64,000 nt of DNA, taken from positions 1 through 64,000 of the forward strand of contig JAQYTJ010000013.1 of the NCBI GenBank assembly GCA_028724885.1, in the 5' to 3' direction. Shown piece after piece: positions 25,914 through 34,250 of the stretch. The notes beneath the pieces are model-generated. The model saw only the letters and a list, made by a program, of their open reading frames with translations. It ran no database searches and had not been told where the DNA came from. This stretch comes from Bacteroidales bacterium. GTDB taxonomy: Bacteria > Bacteroidota > Bacteroidia > Bacteroidales > UBA932. How positions within the stretch are numbered: position 1 is the first letter of the stretch; each line of letters begins with the position of its first letter. A program made the position numbers and the translations under genes.

Positions 25914-26912
25914 TTATGGAAGGCTAGTAAGGCTGAGCCTTCGGGATATCCAGTCCTGGAACATGTTCATTTCCATAGGGCTGGCATCCTGAAGGGAGTT
26001 CATGCAGCCGAATTTCCTCGTCGGATTATTGTCTGCGCTCTCAAGTTTCTTCTTGAAATAATCCTTCTTATCGCGCATTTCCCTTACGATAAACAGCTTG
26101 TCCTCATTCATGTCTTTAATCACCTTGCCCTCCCGTATCTCCAGAAGATAAAAAAGGCCCGCAACGTTGTACTGCCCCTCATGACGGAACTTATGCCTGA
26201 TGTTCCTGTAAACTGCCTCCGGATGAGCTTCGTAATATTCCTTGAACACGCTCCTGCGCAGAGCCTTCGGGGTATGAGGCAGATATGGGAAATAGTGGAA
26301 GCCGAGCATTCGAGCAGAATTCATCAGGGAGTCTTTGTAGCTTACTCTGCGATGCCCGTTCCTCACTGGATGGCTGTAATGCACGATTTCCTCCCACCAC
26401 ACAGGTAAATATTTTGAATAGCACACAACCTTGTCATCCCTGAAAAAATCCTCGACGGACGAAGGCGCAACGAAGAAAAAATCATCATTCATGAATATGT
26501 ACTCTTCGCTCAGCCCCGGAATCCTCCATAGCATGGTCTCTATCGCCCTGCTGTTGAATACCGGCAGAAATTCCTCATAGCCTTTGAATATGTCAGCGTG
26601 GTCGATGATCTTGATTTCTACCTTGCTGCCTGGAAAGTTCGCTGCTATGAAAGAATCCAGATGGGGATCCTGCCCGTCAGTCACGATGAATATCCTGCCG
26701 ACGAATGGGGCAAACCTTATGATAGACGCTACGGCATAGAAAATCTCGTTGCTCTGCACATAGCGGGCAGGCCCCCCAACGTCGTTCAGCTTCTCTTCGC
26801 CGACAGAAGTTAGATATTTCTGCCTCTTGGCAGCCAGCCCAGAATCATTTCCGTCAACCCAGGTGATAACAGCGTCTATTGTTCCATACATATCGCTTGG
26901 GAATATATTCAT
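25914..26912 (-). CDS. Stealth-family sugar-phosphate transferase (second copy)
   Basis: A 332-residue protein with Stealth regions CR1 (DAVITWVDGNDSGL), CR2 (ARYVQSNEIFYAVASIIRFAPFVGRIFIVTDGQDP and FNSRAIETMLWRIPGLSEEYIFMNDDFFF), CR3 (PHTPKALRRSVF) and a C-terminal CR4-like part. It is fuller than the copy at 2203. It probably transfers a hexose-1-phosphate to a surface glycan from the cytoplasm. The start is 6 bases after uvrA, so it is co-transcribed with a DNA-repair gene. ATG at 26912; the ATG at 26891 is an alternative and gives a start nearer CR1. Confidence 0.87.
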   Translation of the reverse strand: MNIFPSDMYGTIDAVITWVDGNDSGLAAKRQKYLTSVGEEKLNDVGGPARYVQSNEIFYAVASIIRFAPFVGRIFIVTDGQDPHLDSFIAANFPGSKVEIKIIDHADIFKGYEEFLPVFNSRAIETMLWRIPGLSEEYIFMNDDFFFVAPSSVEDFFRDDKVVCYSKYLPVWWEEIVHYSHPVRNGHRRVSYKDSLMNSARMLGFHYFPYLPHTPKALRRSVFKEYYEAHPEAVYRNIRHKFRHEGQYNVAGLFYLLEIREGKVIKDMNEDKLFIVREMRDKKDYFKKKLESADNNPTRKFGCMNSLQDASPMEMNMFQDWISRRLSLTSLP

Positions 26913-26918
26913 TAAACA

Positions 26919-29816
26919 TCAATTGCCTGCAGCGGCCAGATATTTGGCGGTCCATGTCCCTCCTTGCTTTACCAAATCTTCAGGCGTGCCTGCGAAAACA
27001 ACCTCCCCGCCCCTGTCTCCGGCATCAGGTCCCATGTCTATCAACCAGTCCGCAGCCCTAATGACATCCAGATTGTGTTCCACGACAATCACCGTGTGGC
27101 CTTTGGCAATCAGCACGTCGAAAGCCTTCAGAAGCTTTTCCACGTCAAAGAAATGAAGCCCCGTCGTAGGCTCATCGAACAGGAACATTATCCGTTCTTT
27201 TCTTGGGGAATCAGACTCGTCGCTCTGAGAAAGAAAATACGCCAGCTTGATCCTCTGGCTCTCGCCACCAGAAAGCGTAGAAGAGTTCTGGCCAAGCTTA
27301 ATGTACGACAGCCCCACGTCCACTAGCGGCTGGAGCCTGCGAGCTATCTGCTTCGCCAAATCATCTTTTCGAGAGCCGAAGAAGCCTATGGCCTCCTCAA
27401 CACTCATGTTCAGGATGTCGTCGATATTCCTGCCCTGGTAACGGACTTCAAGAATGTCCGGTTTGAAACGCTTCCCTCCACAAGCCTCGCAGACCATCGT
27501 AACATCTGCCATAAATTGCATAGGAATCTTCACAAAACCCTCTCCCTGGCATTCAGGGCAGCGTCCGCCGTCCTGATTGAAAGAGAAGAAAGATGAAGTG
27601 TAGCCATTAATCCTAGCATATTGCTGATCGGCCAGAAGCTTTCGAATGTCGTCGTAGACTTTCAAATAAGTCACGGCATTGCTCCTGGAACTCTTTCCTA
27701 TAGGGTTTTGATCGACATATTCTATTCTGGTTATCCGATCCAAGTTGCCGGAAAGCTTCTTGAATATTCCGGGAAGGTCGCCTGTCTCATTGATTCTTCT
27801 GCGCATCGCTGGATAGAGGATGTCCCCGACAAGGGAAGACTTGCCGCTGCCGCTCACTCCAGTCACCACCGTAAGCACCCCTAGAGGGAACTTTACGTCG
27901 ATATTCTTAAGGTTGTGCTCCATAGCTCCCTCGACCGTTACTGAATATGACCAAGCATGTTTTTCTCTGACGTAGCGAGCCCTTTTTCCTTGAATATATT
28001 GAAGCGTGAGTGAGTTCTTCATGACTTGCGCAGGAATCTTATCCTTTATCTTGCCTTGAAAGACTATTTCTCCCCCATTCACTCCGGCCAGAGGTCCCAT
28101 GTCTATCACTTCATCTGCAGCACGGATGATTTCCTCATCGTGCTCGACCACCACTACAGTGTTGCCGATATCCCTTAACCGCCTCAGCACAGAAATAAGC
28201 CTGTCCGTGTCCCTTGGGTGCAACCCTATGCTCGGCTCGTCCAGAATATACATGGAGCCTACCAGAGAGCTCCCTAGGGCAGTGACAAGATTCACCCTCT
28301 GGCTCTCGCCTCCAGAAAGCGTGTTCATGGTTCTGTTCAGGTTGAGGTATGAAAGCCCCACGTCCTTTATGCAGCGTAACCTAGAGACTATCTCGTCTAT
28401 CGCCTTGCGTACTATGCCATATTCATATTCAGTCAATTTCAAGCAGGCAAAATATTCTAGTAGCTCATCCACGTTCATTTCCAACAGCTCGGCAATGTTC
28501 TTGCCCCCGACCTTGACGTAAAGCGCCTCCTTGCGCAGGCGGCTCCCGTGACAGTCGTGACATACAGTCCTTCCTGAAAAGCGGCTGAGCATGTATTTGT
28601 ACTGGATTTTATAGCGGTTCGCCTCAACCCATTTGAAGAATTCGTTGATTCCAACTATGCTATGGTCGTCCCCCTCAACGCTGTGGGCTTCCCAGATAGT
28701 ATTTTTCTCTTCTTCTGTCAAATTGCACCAAGGCTCGAATATTCTTATATGGTACCTGTCGGCGTTTTTCACGATCTGGTCTTTGAACCAGCTCATCTTA
28801 TCCCCTCTCCAGCACGCAATCGCCCCATCATAGATGCTCTTCGTCTTGTCCGGTATAACCAGATCCTCGCTGATGCCGATGATTTTGCCAAGGCCGCCGC
28901 AGGTCGGGCAGGCACCTAGAGGGCTGTTGAAGCTGAAAAGATATTCATCAGGCTCCCTAAACGTCATCCCATCCAACTCGAAGTGGTTTGAATATTCCTC
29001 ATTCGCAATCTTCTCGCCTTCTTTCCTAAGGACGAGCTTGCCCTTCCCTTCCGTGAAAGCAGTGCCGATGGAGCTCCTAAGCCGGGTCTGAAGGTCATCC
29101 CAGTCAGCCTGAGTCCAAGGCGCACCATCCTCATTATAGGGATAACCGCCCTTTAAAGATGGCAGTTTAAGCCTATCCACGAGAAGATAAAGCCCTTTCG
29201 GGTAATTTCCAGCGTCAGCCAGCCGCATAATGTCCTCTATAGTGACCATTCCCTGACCTTCCCCTAATCCGAAGAACCTGGCATACCCCTCTTCTTTCAG
29301 CTTAAGCATCAGCTCTACCTTATCTTCTCTATTGTCCCAGTCCAAGTCCGCCATGACATAAATGGCGCTGGCATCTCCTTTCAGGATGCTTGCCATCACA
29401 TCATTGGCGCTATGGCACTTCACTTCTTTTCCGCTGATTGGCGAGTATGTACGGCCGATGCGGGCGAATATGATCCTAAGGTAATCGTAAATTTCCGTCG
29501 TCGTAGCAACCGTGGAGCGAGGGTTCTTAATGTTCACTTTCTGCTCTATAGCTATCGCTGGCGGAATACCCTCTATGGATTCCACATCGGGTTTACTCAT
29601 CCTGCCAAGGAACTGCCTCGCATACGAACTCAAGCTCTCGGCAAACCGTCTCTGACCCTCTGCGAACAGGGTGTCGAACGCCAACGATGATTTTCCAGAA
29701 CCCGAAATGCCCGTGATTACCACGAACTCGTTTCTAGGAATCTCGACGGTAATATTCTTAAGGTTGTTTACCTTGGCACCTTTTATTATTATATTGCCAT
29801 TCTCCGACATATTCAT
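26919..29816 (-). CDS. uvrA: Excinuclease ABC subunit A
   Basis: A 965-residue nucleotide-excision-repair protein that scans DNA with UvrB for bulky lesions. It has two ABC modules: the first Walker A (GISGSGKSS) at 36-44 and a second copy GVSGSGKSS in the C-terminal half; LSGGESQR signatures in both halves; and zinc-binding cysteine pairs (CPTCGGLG, CHDCHGSR, CPECQGEG, CEACGGKRF). Length and domain order are typical of UvrA. ATG 29816 or 29810 are both acceptable. A second Stealth gene follows on the same strand. Confidence 0.97.
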   Translation of the reverse strand: MNMSENGNIIIKGAKVNNLKNITVEIPRNEFVVITGISGSGKSSLAFDTLFAEGQRRFAESLSSYARQFLGRMSKPDVESIEGIPPAIAIEQKVNIKNPRSTVATTTEIYDYLRIIFARIGRTYSPISGKEVKCHSANDVMASILKGDASAIYVMADLDWDNREDKVELMLKLKEEGYARFFGLGEGQGMVTIEDIMRLADAGNYPKGLYLLVDRLKLPSLKGGYPYNEDGAPWTQADWDDLQTRLRSSIGTAFTEGKGKLVLRKEGEKIANEEYSNHFELDGMTFREPDEYLFSFNSPLGACPTCGGLGKIIGISEDLVIPDKTKSIYDGAIACWRGDKMSWFKDQIVKNADRYHIRIFEPWCNLTEEEKNTIWEAHSVEGDDHSIVGINEFFKWVEANRYKIQYKYMLSRFSGRTVCHDCHGSRLRKEALYVKVGGKNIAELLEMNVDELLEYFACLKLTEYEYGIVRKAIDEIVSRLRCIKDVGLSYLNLNRTMNTLSGGESQRVNLVTALGSSLVGSMYILDEPSIGLHPRDTDRLISVLRRLRDIGNTVVVVEHDEEIIRAADEVIDMGPLAGVNGGEIVFQGKIKDKIPAQVMKNSLTLQYIQGKRARYVREKHAWSYSVTVEGAMEHNLKNIDVKFPLGVLTVVTGVSGSGKSSLVGDILYPAMRRRINETGDLPGIFKKLSGNLDRITRIEYVDQNPIGKSSRSNAVTYLKVYDDIRKLLADQQYARINGYTSSFFSFNQDGGRCPECQGEGFVKIPMQFMADVTMVCEACGGKRFKPDILEVRYQGRNIDDILNMSVEEAIGFFGSRKDDLAKQIARRLQPLVDVGLSYIKLGQNSSTLSGGESQRIKLAYFLSQSDESDSPRKERIMFLFDEPTTGLHFFDVEKLLKAFDVLIAKGHTVIVVEHNLDVIRAADWLIDMGPDAGDRGGEVVFAGTPEDLVKQGGTWTAKYLAAAGN

Positions 29817-29933
29817 TGAACATCAGCCACATCTTGCAATCCCCAGAAAAATGGGAATTCAAATTTACGAAATCTCCTTCAAAGAATAAATAAATACCCT
29901 ATTCCGAAGAACAGAATCAAACTCCTTGAATAA

Positions 29934-29990
29934 GACAATTTGACACACATAAATGCCACATTGTCAGCCAGTTATGACAAATTGTCGTCA
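29934..29990 (+). promoter_or_regulatory. Possible enhancer (activator) sites upstream of hsp20
   Basis: Related motifs lie just upstream of the sigma-54-type promoter: GACAATTTGAC (29934-29944), TTGTCA (29961-29966) and the palindrome GACAAATTGTC (29976-29986) followed by GTCA. Their symmetry and spacing fit binding sites for a dimeric activator. The protein is unknown. Confidence 0.45.
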
Positions 29991-30008
29991 TTTTGGCCAG
30001 TTTTGGAA

Positions 30009-30024
30009 TTGGTATGCAGGTTGC
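30009..30024 (+). promoter_or_regulatory. Sigma-54-type promoter of hsp20
   Basis: TTGGTATGCAGGTTGC has the invariant GG and GC of the -24/-12 promoter separated by exactly 10 bases, and matches TTGGCAC-N5-TTGC at most positions. The transcript would start near 30036, leaving a leader of about 110 bases. Confidence 0.6.
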
Positions 30025-30145
30025 CTATAAACTTAGTGTCCGCTCGAGAGGACGACGGGTACCGGGACTCGAAGGGCGGGCTGGAGACAGATCCGAAAGG
30101 GTCAGGGCAAATTATAGAAACTTAAAAATATAGGAGATTAATATT

Positions 30146-30580
30146 ATGTTACCTTCAAGAAGATATAACCAGAATTGGTTACCGAGCATTTTCAATGATT
30201 TCTTTGATAACGATTGGTTCGAAAGGTCAAATGCTTCTGTTCCTGCGATCAATGTATTAGAAGACGAAAAAGGCTATAACCTTGAGCTTGCCGCTCCCGG
30301 CCTGACGAAGGATGACTTCCAGGTTAGCCTTGATGAGGGCAACGACCTCGTGATTAAGATGGAGAAGAAAGAGGAGACCAAAGATGATGATAAGAAGAAA
30401 GGCCGTTACCTCAGGCGTGAATTCTCATACGCCAAGTTCCAGCAGACTATGGTACTGCCTGATGACGTTGACAGAGAGAAGATTAGTGCTACGGTTCAAG
30501 ACGGAGTGTTGAAAGTCGCTCTCCCGAAGATTGAGAACAAGGAAGTGCCTCAGTCAAAGAAAATGATTGAAATCAAATAA
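30146..30580 (+). CDS. Small heat-shock protein (Hsp20/alpha-crystallin family)
   Basis: A 144-residue holdase chaperone. The alpha-crystallin domain runs from about 34 to 135: PAINVLEDEKGYNLELAAPGLTKDDFQVSL, the charged loop KKEETKDDDKKKGRYLRREFSY and the closing DGVLKVALPK. The C-terminal VPQSKKMIEI carries a weak version of the I-x-I anchor. It binds unfolding proteins in large cytoplasmic oligomers. A good ribosome-binding site (TAGGAGAT) precedes the ATG. The sigma-54-type promoter and palindromes upstream suggest stress induction through an enhancer-binding protein. An efficient terminator follows. Confidence 0.95.
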   Translation: MLPSRRYNQNWLPSIFNDFFDNDWFERSNASVPAINVLEDEKGYNLELAAPGLTKDDFQVSLDEGNDLVIKMEKKEETKDDDKKKGRYLRREFSYAKFQQTMVLPDDVDREKISATVQDGVLKVALPKIENKEVPQSKKMIEIK

Positions 30581-30585
30581 AAAAA

Positions 30586-30617
30586 TTTGCAACCAATCTA
30601 TTTTTGACTATATTTGC
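30586..30617 (+). promoter_or_regulatory. Promoter of tRNA-Asp
   Basis: TTTG (30586-30589), 19 bp, TATATTTGC (30609-30617): a perfect Bacteroidetes promoter. Its last bases are also the first bases of the hsp20 terminator stem. Confidence 0.75.
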
Positions 30618-30662
30618 AACCGCATTTGAGGAAATAATCCCAAAAATGCGGTTGCATTTTTT
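30616..30662 (+). terminator. Intrinsic terminator of hsp20, overlapping the tRNA promoter
   Basis: A perfect 12-bp stem (GCAACCGCATTT, 30616-30627, with 30644-30655), 16-base loop and a six-T run at 30657-30662 that ends at the tRNA 5' end. A transcript starting from the tRNA promoter would begin inside the left arm and so could escape termination. Confidence 0.75.
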
Positions 30663-30737
30663 GGTGCGGTAGTTCAGTTTGGTTAGAATGCCGGCCTGTC
30701 ACGCCGGAGGTCGTGGGTTCGAACCCCATCCGCACCG
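30663..30737 (+). tRNA. tRNA-Asp (GTC)
   Basis: Acceptor GGTGCGG pairs with CCGCACC. The anticodon stem CCGGC/GCCGG encloses CTGTCAC, giving anticodon GTC. The T arm is GTGGG/CCCCA-like around TTCGAAC. The discriminator is G, as usual for Asp. CCA is not encoded (CAA follows). Confidence 0.92.
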
Positions 30738-30739
30738 CA

Positions 30740-30769
30740 AACGCCCGAGGTTACTCTCGGGCGTTTTTT
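30740..30769 (+). terminator. Intrinsic terminator after tRNA-Asp
   Basis: ACGCCCGAG (30741-30749) pairs perfectly with CTCGGGCGT (30756-30764), followed by a run of T residues. Confidence 0.85.
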
Positions 30770-30787
30770 CGTTGTTGGGGAGCCTAT

Positions 30788-31783
30788 CTATCTGACAGCC
30801 TCTATGGCTATCTTCTGGCATTGGCGAGCTTCTCTCTCGGAGATGCGATATTCAGTGTCCTCAAGTAAATATTCATTGCCTTTCACGGACATGCCCAGCG
30901 TCGGCTTGATGAGCGTCTCGAACCATGCGCAGGCAGCGATATAGCGGCCATACTGCCGATTCAAGTGATATCCGTCACGGGTGAGGTCGTAAACCTTGCA
31001 CGCATCAGGAACTTTGCATTTGTTGTTCAGGCTAGTCTCTCTCGCCAGCTGGATCGCCTTCCCACTAGGTATCACGACATCTATATTGAAATCTTTCTTC
31101 AGATTTGCGACGCAGCTCTGAATGCCATTCCACATATTAGCCTGGCTATTGTCGTAAAGCGTAAACATCTCGTGATCCGAATTCGTAGCATATGCCCATG
31201 TCTCGTGCCAGACAATCGACGCATGTGGATTTGTTGCCTCATTGCGAACAATCTCTATCAGCTTCGGCAGCCATTCCTTATAGTTATCGTATATTCCTGA
31301 CAACCCGGAAGTCTCTTGCATAGTTATAATATTCCAAGCCTCATCCTTGATTCCATCTTTCAATGAGCAATGCTCGCTGACAACCGCCCATTCGCCATTT
31401 TTAGCCTTTGAATATTTATAATTCTCTGCACCATAAGCATATTCATTGCAATGCCTCTCCAACGAACACCCACCTATGTACAGCCTTGCCACTATCACGT
31501 TGCGGATTCTCGCAGCCCTGAGCAGAGCAGGGAGATACTCAGTCCCGTCATCAGAGAAACTGTTTCCTATCGCCAGGATCCGCAGAGTATCAGGATTCTC
31601 CTGCAACGGGTAATTCTCTAATTTCTCTTGTGCCAAGGTGCTTCCATGCCCGGCAACAGCGCCGTGTTGGATTTCGCCATGGCGCAAGGCAGCGGATTCA
31701 TGAGCCGAAAGATCAAACAACACCGACGCAAACAAGAATAAAAACGAAACAATGATGACTGATAATGAATGTAACTTCTTCAT
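30788..31783 (-). CDS. DUF4886 domain secreted protein (SGNH-hydrolase-like)
   Basis: The ATG at 31783 gives 331 residues starting with a signal peptide (MKKLHSLSVIIVSFLFLFASVLF). An upstream in-frame ATG at 31864 would add 27 unlikely residues. The mature protein fits DUF4886: ILAIGNSFSDDGTEYLPALL carries the block-I GNSFS serine, and IITMQETSGLSG and DGYHLNRQYGRYIAACAWFE carry the later Asp/His block. Such proteins are probably secreted esterases or glycan-active hydrolases. It stands alone before a decayed region. Confidence 0.82.
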   Translation of the reverse strand: MKKLHSLSVIIVSFLFLFASVLFDLSAHESAALRHGEIQHGAVAGHGSTLAQEKLENYPLQENPDTLRILAIGNSFSDDGTEYLPALLRAARIRNVIVARLYIGGCSLERHCNEYAYGAENYKYSKAKNGEWAVVSEHCSLKDGIKDEAWNIITMQETSGLSGIYDNYKEWLPKLIEIVRNEATNPHASIVWHETWAYATNSDHEMFTLYDNSQANMWNGIQSCVANLKKDFNIDVVIPSGKAIQLARETSLNNKCKVPDACKVYDLTRDGYHLNRQYGRYIAACAWFETLIKPTLGMSVKGNEYLLEDTEYRISEREARQCQKIAIEAVR

Positions 31784-32281
31784 GTTCCAAGGATATTTTG
31801 TATTGCAAGCCGAATTTAGCACTTTGAACCAACACTTCAAAAGCATCTGCGCCCGATTTTTCATATATTTTCTTACTCAGTCAGCCATTCGCACAGTCAA
31901 TTTTCCAGCCCCCTTCAACATGCACCCCCGAGGCCATTTCAGACGAGGCACCACTGCACACTGGTTTTTGAACAGCATTGACCGTCACCCTGGACTTGAT
32001 CCGGGTTCAAAGCTTCGCAATGCTTGATTCTGGGTCAAACCTAGAATGACAAGGCAGAAGGCCGGGGTGCTAGATTGAAGGCATAATTGGTGGAGTGAGA
32101 GTTCGTAGTGGTTGGAAGTTGGCTCAAAGCTAGTTTTTCATACTGCGACGCACATCAACATTTTGAGTAAATTGAGAAAAACACATAAAAAGATTTTGAG
32201 GAAACTGCGAAAAACGATGGGGGAAATTTGGAGGGGCCGAAAAAAAATGCGTTATCTTCGCATTACCAAAATAGAGACGTC
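31784..32281. other. 498-bp gap with a repeat element and relic promoter
   Basis: No intact gene. It holds the REP-like hairpin at 31984-32050, two imperfect 33-bp units (32161-32193 and 32194-32226, both starting TTTTGAG) and a promoter-like pair TTTG (32227-32230) and TATCTTCGC (32253-32261) with a 22-bp spacer in front of the ATPase remnant. Confidence 0.5.
31984..32050 (-). repeat. REP-like dispersed inverted-repeat element, copy 1
   Basis: An imperfect hairpin of about 67 bases beginning GTCACCCTGGACTTGATCC and ending GGGTCAAACCTAGAATGAC. Read on the minus strand, its first arm aligns with the elements at 47482 and 60661 (shared core ATCAA, flanks GATCC/GGATGA). Confidence 0.5.
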
Positions 32282-32470
32282 ATGGAACCAGAAAGACTTT
32301 TCAAGCGCAATATTTATGACCGCCTTATATAATTAGAGGAAATGGGAAGAGCGCCCTCCTCATTGAGGGAGCCAGCCGAATCGACAAGTCTACCATTATG
32401 AAGGCATTCGTCCAAAACGAATCCGAATCATTTATCTTTATCGACTTCACCAAATGCCCTCAAGATGTGA
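32282..32470 (+). pseudogene. Remnant of DUF4143-type ATPase N-terminus
   Basis: The ATG at 32282 opens MEPERLFKRNIYDRLI, the usual start of this ATPase family, but a TAA follows. The sequence continues in another frame as NGKSALLIEGASRIDKSTI and then FVQNESESFIFIDFTKC. The P-loop GxxxxGKST is damaged to GASRIDKST. A frameshift, a stop and loss of the rest show a dead gene. It breaks off into a hexosaminidase fragment at about 32470. Confidence 0.75.
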
Positions 32471-33362
32471 GGATATTATACACAGGAAGACATCCGGGGA
32501 ATAATCGCTTTCGCTACAGAAAGACACATCGAGATCATACCTGAAATTGATATGCCGGGACACGCCAGAAGCATACTTTGGGCTTATCCAGAATATGCCT
32601 GCGAAGGAAGCAATGCTTCAAATAGCAACGAATTATGTCTAGGGAATGAAAAAACCTACATGTTTTGCGAAGACGTGCTATTCGAGATAACGCAGCTTTT
32701 CCCATCAAAATACATTCACATCGGAGGAGATGAGGCAGACAGGCAAATCTGGCACAGCTGTCCGAAATGCACTCGGCTGATGCAGGATGAGTGCATCGAC
32801 AATGTCTCGGAACTGCAAGGTTATTTCACTAGGCACATCCAAGAATTTCTGGATAAACATGGCAAGACAGTCATTGGATGGGACGAAATAGTGGATGGCA
32901 AAATTAATCGGAACACTGTGGTAATGTCCTGGAGAGAGGAGTCTGATAATGGGAATGATGCGCTGAAAAATGGTTACAGAGTGATACAAAGCCCTACAAG
33001 CCACTGCTATCTGGATTATTTCCAAGACAACCCATATTTTGAGCCGGAGGGCATATTAGGCTATACTCCGCTTGAGCAAACGTACAGCTTCGATCCTGCA
33101 CCCAAGGGAGATTACGACAATTCCCTAGTTCTGGGCGTACAGGGCAATCTTTGGACGGAACATATTCCAACGGTTCAACAAGCAGAGCATATGACATTTC
33201 CCAGAATCCTTGCTATCGCCAAAGTAGGATGGACTTATCCCTAACAGAAATCCTATCCTGAATTCAAAGAAAGAGCCTTAGACGCATTGGATTATCTGAA
33301 CAAAGAAAGGGACGTACATCCTTTCAATCTGAGCACAGAGTTGGGGCCTCGATACTGCCCGC
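32471..33362 (+). pseudogene. Remnant of GH20 beta-N-acetylhexosaminidase
   Basis: An open frame of about 257 codons with no signal peptide or N-terminal domain. It starts abruptly within the GH20 barrel at GYYTQEDIRGIIAFATERH. Family motifs remain: IIPEIDMPGHARS, the catalytic HIGGDEA pair (Asp-Glu) and TVVMSWREESDNGNDAL, QGNLWTEHIPT. A stop at 33242 interrupts the frame; the same frame then goes on as KSYPEFKERALDALDYLN. The N-terminal part is gone and the C-terminus is damaged, so it is a pseudogene. The intact parent would have removed terminal GlcNAc/GalNAc. Confidence 0.85.
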
Positions 33363-33470
33363 TATATTCGTTTCCATGCAACCATGCTAAGCGACTGGGG
33401 CGACATCCTATGTGATGAGGTAATAGTAAAATAGACCTCGTGTTTTTAACGCAAATCAAAAGGAGTGAAT

Positions 33471-34193
33471 ATGAAAATAAAAGCCTTCATGACTGTCTTT
33501 CTGTCACTTGCCCTTGTCCTGCCAGTAAAGCCTCAGAATTTGGGTAATCACAGAGAGAATCTCATTCAAGAAATTGATAGTAAATCATGGCATGAGTTAT
33601 TGGAAGAAAGGCCTTACGAATAATGTAGAAAAGACTCTGGCGGCAAAGCATCAAGAAGATATGGTCATGCAGTTCGCATTTGACGACCCTGCTTTCATGC
33701 CTGATTTCCGACTCACCAACATACATCTAGCTGATGGGAAATATCCAGTTGCTACGGCAGATTATTTTGCTAACGATCTTTACTATCAGATAGAATATTC
33801 AGTTTGCCAACTGAAAGGCACTCAGAATGCGCTTGGAGTAAGGATTGAAGTAAAAAATGAAGGATACGTTGACAAAACAGCCAACGTGAGAGTCAAGCTA
33901 GGATATTACCCAGAAGACGAGATTTTCGATTATCATTACATGCCATACTGGTAGGATAACACGAAATGGAAGCCATATGACAAAATTTCCATGAGCGAGC
34001 ATAAAAAGAAGGGGAAAACATAGGCCAAGTAGTGCCAGAAGGCATGAAAATCGAGTGGGAGAAAGAAAAGGAATATTCCGACGAAGATTACGACAACTTA
34101 CTCTATCCTCAGGTTTGGTTCGGTTCCGGCTTCGCCCTTATGCAATACAGGTTAAAAGATATACAAGATGTGATCCACGCTAGCAAGCCTTGA
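33471..34193 (+). pseudogene. Remnant of an unknown secreted protein
   Basis: The ATG at 33471 gives a signal peptide (MKIKAFMTVFLSLALVLPV). The frame shifts near 33575, where the main part continues (VNHGMSYWKKGL, FAFDDPAFMPDFRLTNIHLADG, VRVKLGYYPEDEIFDYHYMPYW). A stop at 33952 is followed by DNTKWKPYDKISMS in the same frame. A later piece in a third frame reads QVVPEGMKIEWEKEKEYSDEDYDN. The multiple lesions show decay. I do not recognise the family; the content suggests a beta-rich secreted or carbohydrate-active protein. Confidence 0.6.
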
Positions 34194-34250
34194 ATGATGT
34201 CTCTGTCTCAAAGCTTTCGCGAACAAAAGATAAAAATGTGGCAAATAAAA

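Noticed and set aside
32161..32226. CRISPR-like or tandem repeats before the ATPase relic
   Set aside because: Only two imperfect 33-bp units adjoin with no spacers; they look like a leader or promoter duplication.
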